64,000 nt of DNA, from the NCBI RefSeq assembly GCF_021353265.1, contig NZ_JAJTWU010000012.1, positions 60,119 to 124,118 of the forward strand. Reading direction: 5' to 3'. A model generated the notes under the pieces. It was not told where the DNA came from and ran no database searches. It was given only the letters and a program-made list of their open reading frames with translations. Every line of letters starts with the position of its first letter. Position 1 is the stretch's first letter. A program made the position numbers and the translations under genes. This DNA comes from Pelomonas cellulosilytica. Its GTDB lineage: Bacteria > Pseudomonadota > Gammaproteobacteria > Burkholderiales > Burkholderiaceae_C. Shown here piece by piece: positions 52,061 through 59,541 of the stretch.

Positions 52061-53647
52061 TCACTGCACGGTGATCGGGCTCATCACCGTGATGCCCGTC
52101 GTCAACGTGTACGCCGGGTCCTTGGGATCCGTCGGGACGGAACCATCGGCGTTGGCCGTCGGACGCTTGCTGTTCAGCGTCACGGGCGCGAACTGCAGTC
52201 TGCGGATGCCGTAGGCACGGAGTTGGTCGAGCGCCGCCGCCTTCGATTCGGCCGACACACCCCAGTCGAACATCCAGCCCTCGGTCTGCGGCAGGTCGTC
52301 GCTTTCACACTTGTCCGTGATGGCAAAGTCCTTCAGCGGAATCACGTAGCCCACCAAGGCGGCGGTCGTTGGAACCAGGTGCACCGATGCCGTCACATAA
52401 CAGTCGTTGCCATCCTTCTTCTTCAGCAGGTGGTTGGTCTGAATGCGGACGAAGATGCCTTCCTTGCCGTCAGCCAGCGTCTGATTCACGGCGAGACCAA
52501 CGTAGAGCGACTCCTCGGTCTTGAGGTCGAAGGGCAGCAGGTCGAATGACGAACCGTTGCGCGCCATCGGCGCGCCGATTTCGAAGCTGAAGTACGACCA
52601 GCTGAAGTCACCCTTCCAGTTGCTGTTGCTGGCGGGCTTGATGTCGTAGCTGAACGTTGCGCTGATCGGCGATACCGATGGGTTGCAGTAAGACGGCGTC
52701 ACCGCGCCGCACCACGAGGCGTCGGGAAAGCCGGCGCTGGTCGCAATGTCGCCCTGCTCCACGGTGCGGCTGGGGTTCGTGCTCGCCGTGCTGAAGCCCG
52801 ATGCGAAGAACCGTGGGTCCACGTACATCTGCAGCTCTTCGTCGCCCCCGCCCGCGGCTGACGCCGTCACCGAGCACAGTCCCTTGGCCGTCAACCGCAG
52901 CGAGCCGCCGGCGACCGCGCACACGGCCGGCGTCTTGCTCTGGTAGCTCATCGCCTTGCCGTCCTTGTCGACAGCGGCAAGCACGACCGACTGCGGCTGG
53001 CCTTGCGCCGCCACGACGAACGGCGGCGTCGCGCTCACGGCGATGAGCGCGCTGCCCGCCGTCAGGGCGCTGTAGTCATTGTTCGCTGCCGCCGTCACGC
53101 CAAGGCCGCACGCGCCTGCGGCAAGCACCGTCAACGTCCGGCCGCTGACGGTGCACGTCTGCGGCGTGACGGACGTGTAGGTCGCCGCGACGCCGGCGCG
53201 GGTCGTCGCCGACAGCTCGACGGTCGCGGTGCCCAAACGCAGCATGACGGCATACGGCACGTCCGGCTGCTGTTCATGCTTCAGCACGTTGAACAGCTGG
53301 CTGACGTCGTCGGCCGCAGCCCATTGAGAGCCGTCGGTGCCCTTGCCGCCCGGCTGGCTGGCGACGACACGACATTCGCCTGCCTTCACCAGCGTGAGCT
53401 GGTCGCCGGCCACGGTACAGAAGTCAGGGGTACTGGTGCTGAACGTCACCGGAAGACCCGAGGTCGTCGTGGCCGACAGCTTCTTCACCTGCCCCAGCTC
53501 GCCACCGCCGGGATAGGCGAGCGTAATGAACTGAGCGCGACCGCCGGCGCTCCCGCCGTCTCCGCCTCCCCCGCCACAGGCGGCGAGGCAGGCACAGATC
53601 GCCAAAAGCGACAACTTGCGGGCATGTGGAACCAACTTCTTCGTCAC
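52061..53647 (-). CDS. Large lipoprotein with Ig-like repeats, possible surface glycan-binding protein
   Basis: This 528-residue protein has a lipoprotein signal with lipobox LAAC followed by a Gly-rich linker (CGGGGGDGG). Three Ig-like repeats of about 80 residues share an SATTxSGxxVTFxSxTPxxCTVxG pattern (about 40-110, 130-200, 215-275). The unique C-terminal half (about 280-528) is of unknown fold. GTG 53647 has an AGGAG site 7 nt upstream. It is the first gene of the operon with the TonB-dependent receptor, with an operator candidate 24 bp upstream. By position it could play the part of SusD in capturing glycan at the surface; sequence does not show this. Confidence 0.8.
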   Translation of the reverse strand: MTKKLVPHARKLSLLAICACLAACGGGGGDGGSAGGRAQFITLAYPGGGELGQVKKLSATTTSGLPVTFSTSTPDFCTVAGDQLTLVKAGECRVVASQPGGKGTDGSQWAAADDVSQLFNVLKHEQQPDVPYAVMLRLGTATVELSATTRAGVAATYTSVTPQTCTVSGRTLTVLAAGACGLGVTAAANNDYSALTAGSALIAVSATPPFVVAAQGQPQSVVLAAVDKDGKAMSYQSKTPAVCAVAGGSLRLTAKGLCSVTASAAGGGDEELQMYVDPRFFASGFSTASTNPSRTVEQGDIATSAGFPDASWCGAVTPSYCNPSVSPISATFSYDIKPASNSNWKGDFSWSYFSFEIGAPMARNGSSFDLLPFDLKTEESLYVGLAVNQTLADGKEGIFVRIQTNHLLKKKDGNDCYVTASVHLVPTTAALVGYVIPLKDFAITDKCESDDLPQTEGWMFDWGVSAESKAAALDQLRAYGIRRLQFAPVTLNSKRPTANADGSVPTDPKDPAYTLTTGITVMSPITVQ

Positions 53648-53670
53648 GGTCTGTCTCCTAGTTCTGTAGA

Positions 53671-53683
53671 TTGGTCTGGCCAA
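53671..53683. promoter_or_regulatory. GntR/FadR-type operator candidate E
   Basis: TTGGTCTGGCCAA has one change from the consensus (ACC to GCC). It lies 24 bp upstream of the lipoprotein GTG on the minus side, suited to control of the lipoprotein-receptor operon. Confidence 0.6.
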
Positions 53684-53756
53684 AGCCAAGGTGAGCCACG
53701 AGCGCTGCGAGCTAACTGGCGCTTGCAATGGCTCCTGCTGCGCAGATACTAGAGGT

Positions 53757-53769
53757 GCGGTATGACCAA
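53757..53769. promoter_or_regulatory. GntR/FadR-type operator candidate F
   Basis: GCGGTATGACCAA keeps GGTnnnACCAA. It is the first of three sites (F, G, K) between the divergent lipoprotein and halogenase-like genes. The start of G lies 32 bp on. Confidence 0.55.
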
Positions 53770-53788
53770 AAGACAGTAGGGCAAACTC

Positions 53789-53801
53789 GCGGTCAGACCA
53801 A
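53789..53801. promoter_or_regulatory. GntR/FadR-type operator candidate G
   Basis: GCGGTCAGACCAA contains GGTCAGACC, matching the FadR core GGTCNGACC. Site K begins 14 bp downstream. Confidence 0.6.
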
Positions 53802-53802
53802 A

Positions 53803-53815
53803 GTGGCTTGACCAC
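53803..53815. promoter_or_regulatory. GntR/FadR-type operator candidate K
   Basis: GTGGCTTGACCAC is a weaker variant with TGGnnnnACCA, ending 21 bp before the ATG of the second halogenase-like gene. Its near twin is site J (TTGGCTTGACCAT), which occupies the same place in the other three-site cluster. Confidence 0.5.
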
Positions 53816-53836
53816 AACAGAACAGGAGATCAATCC

Positions 53837-55360
53837 ATGCGTCCTGACGCTTTGCACAAGGTCGTCGTCGTCGGAGGCGGCAGCGCCGGCTGGATCACCG
53901 CTGCGCCGCTCGCGCGCATGCTTTGCAGACCCGGCAAGCCGGGCCACTGCGACGTGACGCTCGTCGAGTCGGCCGAGATCGGAACGGTCGGCGTGGGAGA
54001 GGCGACGCTGCCTACCGTGCGCTTCTACAACCAGCTACTCGGCCTGGACGAGCGCGACTTCGTTCGCAGCACGCAGGCCAGCTTCAAGCTGGGCATCGAG
54101 TTCCGCGATTGGGGCAGGCTCGGCCACCGTTTCTTCCATGGTTTCGGCGGTTTCGGTCCTGCCATCCACCATCGGCCGATGTGGGCGTACTGGCTGCGCC
54201 TTCGCGAACTGGATGCGAAGCTGCCGTCCTACGAGGAGTGGTCGACCGCCACGATGATGGCCCGCGGCGCCCGGTTCATGCCGCCGCAGCCGGGCGAGCC
54301 GGCGCCCGCCAACGCGTTCGACTACGCCTACCACTTCGACGCCTCGTTGTACAGCAGCTACCTTCGCGAGCACGCCGTACGCCACGGCGTGCAACGCGTG
54401 GAAGGCACCATCGTCCGCGTCGAGACCTCCGCGGAGAACGGCTTCGTCACGGCGGTGCAGTTGCGGGACGGTCGCCGCATCGAGGGCGACCTGTTCATCG
54501 ACTGTTCGGGCTTCCGCGCGCTGCTGATCGGCGACGCGATGGGGTCGCCCTATGAAGACTGGAGCCACTGGCTGCCCTGCGACCGCGCGCTCGCCCTGCC
54601 CTGTAAGCGCGTCGACCCGCTAACGCCCTACACCACCTCCACTGCGCACGGCGCGGGCTGGCAGTGGCGCATCCCGCTTCAACACCGCACCGGCAATGGC
54701 CTCGTCTATTGCAGCCGCCACCTCGACGACGACGCGGCTGCACAACTGCTGATGTCACAACTCGACAGCGAACCGCTGGACGAGCCGCGCCAGCAGCGCT
54801 TCGTGACCGGGCGGCGCCGCCAGGCCTGGGTTCGGAATGTCGTCGCCATCGGGCTGTCGTCGGGCTTCCTGGAGCCGCTTGAGTCCACCAGCATCCAGCT
54901 GATCATGGACGGCGTAAGCCGGCTAACCGCCTTACTGCCCGGGCGGGACTGCTCGCCGAAGCTGGCCGACGAATTCAATCGGCAGATGAGCCATCGCTAC
55001 GAGTCCGTGCGCGACTTCATCATCCTGCACTACAAGCTCGGCCAGCGGCAGGACTCGCGGTTCTGGCGCGACTGCGCCGCGATGGCCATTCCCGACAACC
55101 TGGCCCACCAGATCGAGCTGTTCCGCGACACCGGTCGTATCGCCATCCTGGAACCGGACGGCTTCGCCGAACCGTCCTGGGCGTCGCTGTACTTCGGCCT
55201 GGGCCTGTTCCCAAGGCGCTACGACCCCTACGTCGACCTGCTCGACGTAGGCACCGTGCAGCGGCACCTTCACGGCGTCCGTGACGCCATCCAGAGCGCC
55301 GTCAGCCGCATGCCTTCACATGCCGACGTGCTGAGCAGCCTGACCAACGCCCGTCCGTGA
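53837..55360 (+). CDS. Flavin-dependent tryptophan-halogenase-like protein 2
   Basis: This 507-residue paralogue of the protein at 47142 has VVGGGSAGWITA, GEATLPTVRFYNQ, the catalytic Lys in ASFKLGIEFRDW, WQWRIP (WxWxIP) and LEPLESTSIQLI. All are intact. A preceding AGGAG site supports ATG 53837. It is transcribed away from the lipoprotein-receptor operon, with three operator candidates in between, so it should respond to the same signal. The chemical role in a glycan locus is unknown; halide chemistry on phenolics or indoles bound to plant cell wall is one speculation. Confidence 0.9.
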   Translation: MRPDALHKVVVVGGGSAGWITAAPLARMLCRPGKPGHCDVTLVESAEIGTVGVGEATLPTVRFYNQLLGLDERDFVRSTQASFKLGIEFRDWGRLGHRFFHGFGGFGPAIHHRPMWAYWLRLRELDAKLPSYEEWSTATMMARGARFMPPQPGEPAPANAFDYAYHFDASLYSSYLREHAVRHGVQRVEGTIVRVETSAENGFVTAVQLRDGRRIEGDLFIDCSGFRALLIGDAMGSPYEDWSHWLPCDRALALPCKRVDPLTPYTTSTAHGAGWQWRIPLQHRTGNGLVYCSRHLDDDAAAQLLMSQLDSEPLDEPRQQRFVTGRRRQAWVRNVVAIGLSSGFLEPLESTSIQLIMDGVSRLTALLPGRDCSPKLADEFNRQMSHRYESVRDFIILHYKLGQRQDSRFWRDCAAMAIPDNLAHQIELFRDTGRIAILEPDGFAEPSWASLYFGLGLFPRRYDPYVDLLDVGTVQRHLHGVRDAIQSAVSRMPSHADVLSSLTNARP

Positions 55361-55406
55361 GCAGGCGACAGGTTGAGCCCGACAGGGCACTGCCCCTAGA
55401 CCGCTC

Positions 55407-56138
55407 CTACTCTGCCAACGGCGGCCTGATCTCCGGTTCTGCCGGCTCACCCACCCAACGCTCCAGCGAGGCAAGCAGATGCGTGCACATCGCCGCAGCT
55501 GCGCCCTGGGGATTGCGCGACTCAAGAGCGCGGTAAATGGCCTCGTGCTCGTCCAGCGCGGCATGCCAGGTGTGCGAGGACTCCACCTGACCGCTCATGC
55601 GCGCGGCGATGGGGCTGTGCCGCCCGTCGAAAAGCTTGCCCACCAGATCAGTCAGCACGGCATTGCCGGCCATCTCCGCGATGCTGAGGTGGAAGCGCCG
55701 ATCCGCATCCACGGGGCCGCCGCCACCGTTGTGCTCCTCGCGCATTGCCAGCATGGCCTCTTCGACCCGCTGGAGGCCCGCCTTCGTCACGCGGGCAGCC
55801 GCCAGCGTGATGACGGCGCCCTCCAGTGCCACCCGAGCCTGCATCAGCTCGGCCGGGCTGTCGCCGAGAGAGGACGTGGCCGCCCCCTGGCTGCCGCCCT
55901 GCCTCGCACAGACATACACGCCTGAACCGCCGCGGATCTCCACACGACCGTCGATCTCCAGCGCGATCAGGGCCTCGCGAAGCGACGGACGCGACACGCC
56001 CAACTGCAGCGCCAACTCGCGTTCTGCCGGCAACCGCGCACCCACACCGATCTTCTCCTGCTCGATGAGAGCGCAAATCCTGTCCGCGACCAACTGGTAT
56101 TGCCGCCGCGATTCGCCGGAACGATGTTGGATGGCCAT
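55407..56138 (-). CDS. GntR-family regulator, FadR/FCD subfamily
   Basis: This 243-residue regulator has an N-terminal winged helix (about 10-75; LVADRICALIEQEKIGVGARLPAERELALQLGVSRPSLREALIALEIDG) and an all-helical FCD effector domain (about 100-225). The FCD metal ligands Asp and His appear in DADRRFHLSIAEMAGN, with further His in LDEHEAIYRAL and MCTHLL. FadR-subfamily proteins bind TNGTnnnACNA palindromes, which is the pattern repeated through this locus. ATG 56138 has a GGGAG site. It is divergent from the GH35 operon, with three operator candidates in between, so autoregulation is likely. The inducer is probably a sugar or sugar acid released from the glycan. Confidence 0.93.
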   Translation of the reverse strand: MAIQHRSGESRRQYQLVADRICALIEQEKIGVGARLPAERELALQLGVSRPSLREALIALEIDGRVEIRGGSGVYVCARQGGSQGAATSSLGDSPAELMQARVALEGAVITLAAARVTKAGLQRVEEAMLAMREEHNGGGGPVDADRRFHLSIAEMAGNAVLTDLVGKLFDGRHSPIAARMSGQVESSHTWHAALDEHEAIYRALESRNPQGAAAAMCTHLLASLERWVGEPAEPEIRPPLAE

Positions 56139-56252
56139 ACCGTTGATCTCCCTGTAGGACTTGGTCGGATTTGCGCGCTGGTAGCGCAATCAATTTCCGG
56201 TATCTTCATGTTAAGCGACTTTTGGCGCGGGCCGATTCCATTGGGGTATCTA

Positions 56253-56265
56253 CCGGTCTTACCAA
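56253..56265. promoter_or_regulatory. GntR/FadR-type operator candidate H
   Basis: CCGGTCTTACCAA keeps GGTnnnACCAA. It is the first of three sites (H, I, J) in the 420-bp gap between the regulator and the GH35 gene; I begins 30 bp on. The rest of the gap (56139-56252 and 56310-56558) shows no gene or other feature I can support. Confidence 0.6.
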
Positions 56266-56282
56266 ATTGATGCCATGGCAAA

Positions 56283-56295
56283 GTGGCATGACCAG
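56283..56295. promoter_or_regulatory. GntR/FadR-type operator candidate I
   Basis: GTGGCATGACCAG is a weaker variant with TGGnnnnACCA. Site J follows at 14 bp, the same spacing as G to K. Confidence 0.5.
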
Positions 56296-56296
56296 A

Positions 56297-56309
56297 TTGG
56301 CTTGACCAT
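56297..56309. promoter_or_regulatory. GntR/FadR-type operator candidate J
   Basis: TTGGCTTGACCAT shares the core TGGCTTGACCA with site K. It lies about 250 bp upstream of the GH35 start, so a long untranslated leader would be expected if the promoter is nearby. Confidence 0.5.
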
Positions 56310-56558
56310 CCAGCCAAAGAATTACAAGGGTCCGAGACATGACCGCTTAACGCCCCATACCGCCCTAGGCCACCGCACCGCCCGTCCTGATCCGCCTGCA
56401 AGCACTCGCCACGCCAGCCTCCGCGGTCTCGGGTCTGTCACGCCATGGCTGCCCGCTCGAGTCGGTGCAAGCCCAAATGACCGTGCCTCCCCGCTGGCAC
56501 CTTCCACCGTCACGCCGACGCTGCATTTGAGGCGGCGTCATGTTTCTTCCATTTAACG

Positions 56559-58208
56559 ATGAATCGCCTTAGCTATCGCTGCAACTGCATTGCGGCCGTC
56601 CTGGCTGGACTGGCGCTGATGGCGTCGGCCATTGCCGACGTTCCCCGCCTGGTGCAACGCGATGGTCGCCATGCGCTGCTGGTGGACGGCAAGCCCTTCC
56701 TCATCCTCGGCGCACAGGTCCACAACTCCAGCAACCACGCGCAGGCGCTGAAGCAGGTCTGGCCCGCGATTGCCGATATCCAGGCCAACACGGTCGAGGT
56801 GCCGGTGGCCTGGGAGCAGATCGAGCCGATCGAAGGCCGCTTCGATTTCTCCTTCGTCGACACGCTGCTCAAGCAGGCCCGTGAGCGTCAGCTGCGCGTC
56901 GTGCTGCTGTGGTTCGGTACCTGGAAGAACACCAGCCCGCAGTACACGCCGGCCTGGGTGAAGTTCGACAACCAGCGCTTCCCCCGCATGCTCGACGAGG
57001 CCGGCAAAGACAGCTACTGCCTCTCCCCGTTCGGCGAGGAGACGCTGAAGGCCGACCGACGTGCTTTCACGGCGCTGTTGACGCACTTGAAGCGCGTCGA
57101 CGGCCGGCAGCGCACGGTGCTGATGGTGCAGGTAGAAAACGAGGTAGGCACCTTCGGCCTGGCGCGCGACCACGGCCGCGCCGCGCAGGCCGCGTTCGAG
57201 CAGCCGGTGCCGGCCGTCGTGCGGGCGCGCAAACCGCCAGTGGCCGCTGCCTCGGGCAACTGGCGCGAGGTCTACGGCGACTACGCGGACGAGTACTTTC
57301 ACGCCTGGGCCATCGCGCGCTACATCGAGGAGATCGCCAAGGCCGGCCGTGCAACGTACGACCTACCGATGTACGTCAACAACGCGCTGCGTGACCCGCT
57401 GGAGCAACCGCCCAAGCCCTGGAAGAAGGACTTCGCCGCCGGCGGCCCGACCTACGACGTCATCGACATCTACAAGGCCGCCGCGCCCCACATCGACATC
57501 GTCGGACCGGACATCTACCACGCCGAATCGGCAAGGGTGGAGGCCCACTTGAAGCTGTTCCAGCGCGCCGACAACCCGCTGTGGGTGCCGGAGCTGGGCA
57601 ATGCCAGCGCCTATGCGCGCTATCTCTACCTGATCCTGGGCCGCGGCTCGCTGGGCGTCGCGCCCTTCGGCATCGACTACTTCGACTACGCCAACTACCC
57701 GCTCGGCGCCAAGACCAACGACCGCGCCACCGTGGCGCCCTTCGGCAAGGTCTTCGCCGCGTTCCGTCCCATGCAGCGTCAATGGGCGCAATGGGCGTTC
57801 GAGGGCCGCACCTACGGCGTGGCCGAGCCGGACGACCATGCCGACCAGTTCGTCGCGATGAAGGGCTGGAAGGCGCACGTCACCTTCGGCCAGTGGCAGT
57901 TCGGCGAGCGCGAATGGCCGGGCAACCAGAAGGAGTCTCCGCCGCATGCGAGCACGCCCTCGGGCGGCGTGGCCATTGCGCAGACCGGCGATGACGAGTT
58001 CATCCTTGTCGGCCAGTTGGCCCGCGTCCGCATCGACGACGCCGAGGCCAGCGGGCGCGTGCTGATCGACCACGTCGAGGAAGGCCGCTTCGGCCCCGAC
58101 GGGGCCTGGGTCGCGGCGCGGCGGTGGAACGGTGACCAGGTCGACTGGGGGCTGAACTTCACCGACTCGCCTCGTGTGATCAAGGTGAAGATGGGGCGTT
58201 ATCGCTAA
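56559..58208 (+). CDS. GH35 beta-galactosidase (Bgl35A-like)
   Basis: This 549-residue exported GH35 enzyme has a signal peptide (cleaved near SAIADV) and a TIM barrel (about 30-390). A C-terminal beta domain (DUF5597-like, about 395-545) follows. The acid/base is Glu195 (VQVENEVG) and the nucleophile Glu345 (WVPELGN). Size and layout match the bacterial xyloglucan-locus enzyme Bgl35A of Cellvibrio, which removes beta-1,2-galactose from xyloglucan side chains. It heads the GH35-SGNH-GH95-GH29-GH97 operon. Confidence 0.93.
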   Translation: MNRLSYRCNCIAAVLAGLALMASAIADVPRLVQRDGRHALLVDGKPFLILGAQVHNSSNHAQALKQVWPAIADIQANTVEVPVAWEQIEPIEGRFDFSFVDTLLKQARERQLRVVLLWFGTWKNTSPQYTPAWVKFDNQRFPRMLDEAGKDSYCLSPFGEETLKADRRAFTALLTHLKRVDGRQRTVLMVQVENEVGTFGLARDHGRAAQAAFEQPVPAVVRARKPPVAAASGNWREVYGDYADEYFHAWAIARYIEEIAKAGRATYDLPMYVNNALRDPLEQPPKPWKKDFAAGGPTYDVIDIYKAAAPHIDIVGPDIYHAESARVEAHLKLFQRADNPLWVPELGNASAYARYLYLILGRGSLGVAPFGIDYFDYANYPLGAKTNDRATVAPFGKVFAAFRPMQRQWAQWAFEGRTYGVAEPDDHADQFVAMKGWKAHVTFGQWQFGEREWPGNQKESPPHASTPSGGVAIAQTGDDEFILVGQLARVRIDDAEASGRVLIDHVEEGRFGPDGAWVAARRWNGDQVDWGLNFTDSPRVIKVKMGRYR

Positions 58209-58239
58209 CACCTTACCTCCGTCAAACGCAACTTCTCCC

Positions 58240-59541
58240 ATGAACCACCGCGTCCACGCTCTCATCCTCTGCACCGCCCTCGCAGCGCCGCTCGCCCACG
58301 CCCAGGACTTGCATGTCCTGCCTGCCACGCCAGACGCCTGGCGCATCACCGTCGGACACTGGGAAGCCCAGGTTGAACTGACCGGTGAGGCCGTCGCCGC
58401 GCCGGCGCCGCAGGCCGAGTACGCGCGCTCAGGCTACGCCGGCGTCAGCGCTCATGTCGGCCAGGGCCGGCGCGATGCGCTGGCGTTCGAATGGCGCAAC
58501 CTCTGGCAATCCCTGCTGCGCGTGGAAAGCCGCACACCGCTGGACCTGCGGCCCTACGCGGCCGGCACGCTGGAATTCGATCTCGACGTGACCGAACTCG
58601 CCAGGGGCGGCATCCGCGTCAAGCTGGCCTGCGGCCCGGGCTGTGAGCGCAGCGTCAATCTCATCGAGCCCGCGCGTGGCTGGGCGGGCCAGGGCTGGCA
58701 GCACGTGTCGCTGCCCATGAGCTGCTTCGCCCGGGAACGCACCGACCTCTCGGCCATCACGATGCCGTTCGCGCTCGAAGGCACGGGCGACGGCCGTGTC
58801 AGCGTCGCCAACGTGCGCATCGCCCGCGCCGGCAAGCCGGGTCTGGCCTGCCCGGACTACCGCACGGAGTCCGTGACGCCGTCGATGCTGAATGAGGCCT
58901 GGGCCATCGACTGGTGGAAGCCGCGCCACGAACAGAAGCTGGAAGAAAAGCGCCAGCTGCTGGCTGCCGGCACGCTGCCGGAGATCGTCTTCATCGGCGA
59001 CTCCATCACGCAGGGCTGGGAGAAGGACGGCCGCATCGTCTGGCAGCAGCACTTTGCGAAGCATCACGCGCTGGCGCTGGGCTTCGGCGGCGACCGCACG
59101 GAAAACGTGCTGTGGCGGCTGCAGCACGGCGAGATCGACGGCCTGTCGCCCAAGGCGGTCGTGCTGATGATCGGCACCAACAACACCGGCCACCGCGCCG
59201 AGGCGCCCGCGACGACGGCGGCCGGCATCAAGCGGCTGCTCGACGAGATCCACCAGCGACTGCCGCAGTCTCGAGTGCTGCTGCTGGCGATCTTCCCGCG
59301 CGGCGAGAGGCCCGACGACGCTCAGCGCCTGATCAACGAACAGGTCAACCAGATCATTGCCGGCTACGCGGACGGCCGCAACGTGCACTTCCTGAACATC
59401 AATGCCGCGCTGCTGCAGCCGGACGGCACGCTCAGCAAGGACGTCATGCCCGACCTGCTGCACCCGAACGAACGCGGCTACGACATCTGGCAGCGCGCGA
59501 TGGCACCGACGCTGCAACAGCTGCTGAGGGCGCCTCAATGA
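58240..59541 (+). CDS. SGNH/GDSL esterase with N-terminal carbohydrate-binding-like domain
   Basis: This 433-residue exported protein has a signal peptide (cleaved near AHAQD). A beta-sandwich domain (about 25-205) resembles the ExoP/galactose-binding-like domain found on some glycosidases. The SGNH hydrolase domain (about 225-430) has block I IGDSITQGW with Ser255, block II GFGGDRTENVLWRL, block III GTNN and block V Asp405/His408 (DLLHPNERGY). A carbohydrate acetyl esterase removing O-acetyl groups from xyloglucan galactose is the likeliest role given the neighbours. Its stop overlaps the GH95 start by 4 nt. Confidence 0.88.
   Translation: MNHRVHALILCTALAAPLAHAQDLHVLPATPDAWRITVGHWEAQVELTGEAVAAPAPQAEYARSGYAGVSAHVGQGRRDALAFEWRNLWQSLLRVESRTPLDLRPYAAGTLEFDLDVTELARGGIRVKLACGPGCERSVNLIEPARGWAGQGWQHVSLPMSCFARERTDLSAITMPFALEGTGDGRVSVANVRIARAGKPGLACPDYRTESVTPSMLNEAWAIDWWKPRHEQKLEEKRQLLAAGTLPEIVFIGDSITQGWEKDGRIVWQQHFAKHHALALGFGGDRTENVLWRLQHGEIDGLSPKAVVLMIGTNNTGHRAEAPATTAAGIKRLLDEIHQRLPQSRVLLLAIFPRGERPDDAQRLINEQVNQIIAGYADGRNVHFLNINAALLQPDGTLSKDVMPDLLHPNERGYDIWQRAMAPTLQQLLRAPQ

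Noticed and set aside
48788..53647. Receptor-lipoprotein pair considered as SusC/SusD
   Set aside because: The receptor lacks the extra SusC N-terminal domain, and the lipoprotein has Ig-like repeats rather than the TPR-rich SusD fold.
58914..59537. Upstream extension of the GH95 frame through the SGNH gene
   Set aside because: The extension is low-complexity and overlaps a well-supported esterase in another frame; the GH95 signal peptide begins after 59538.
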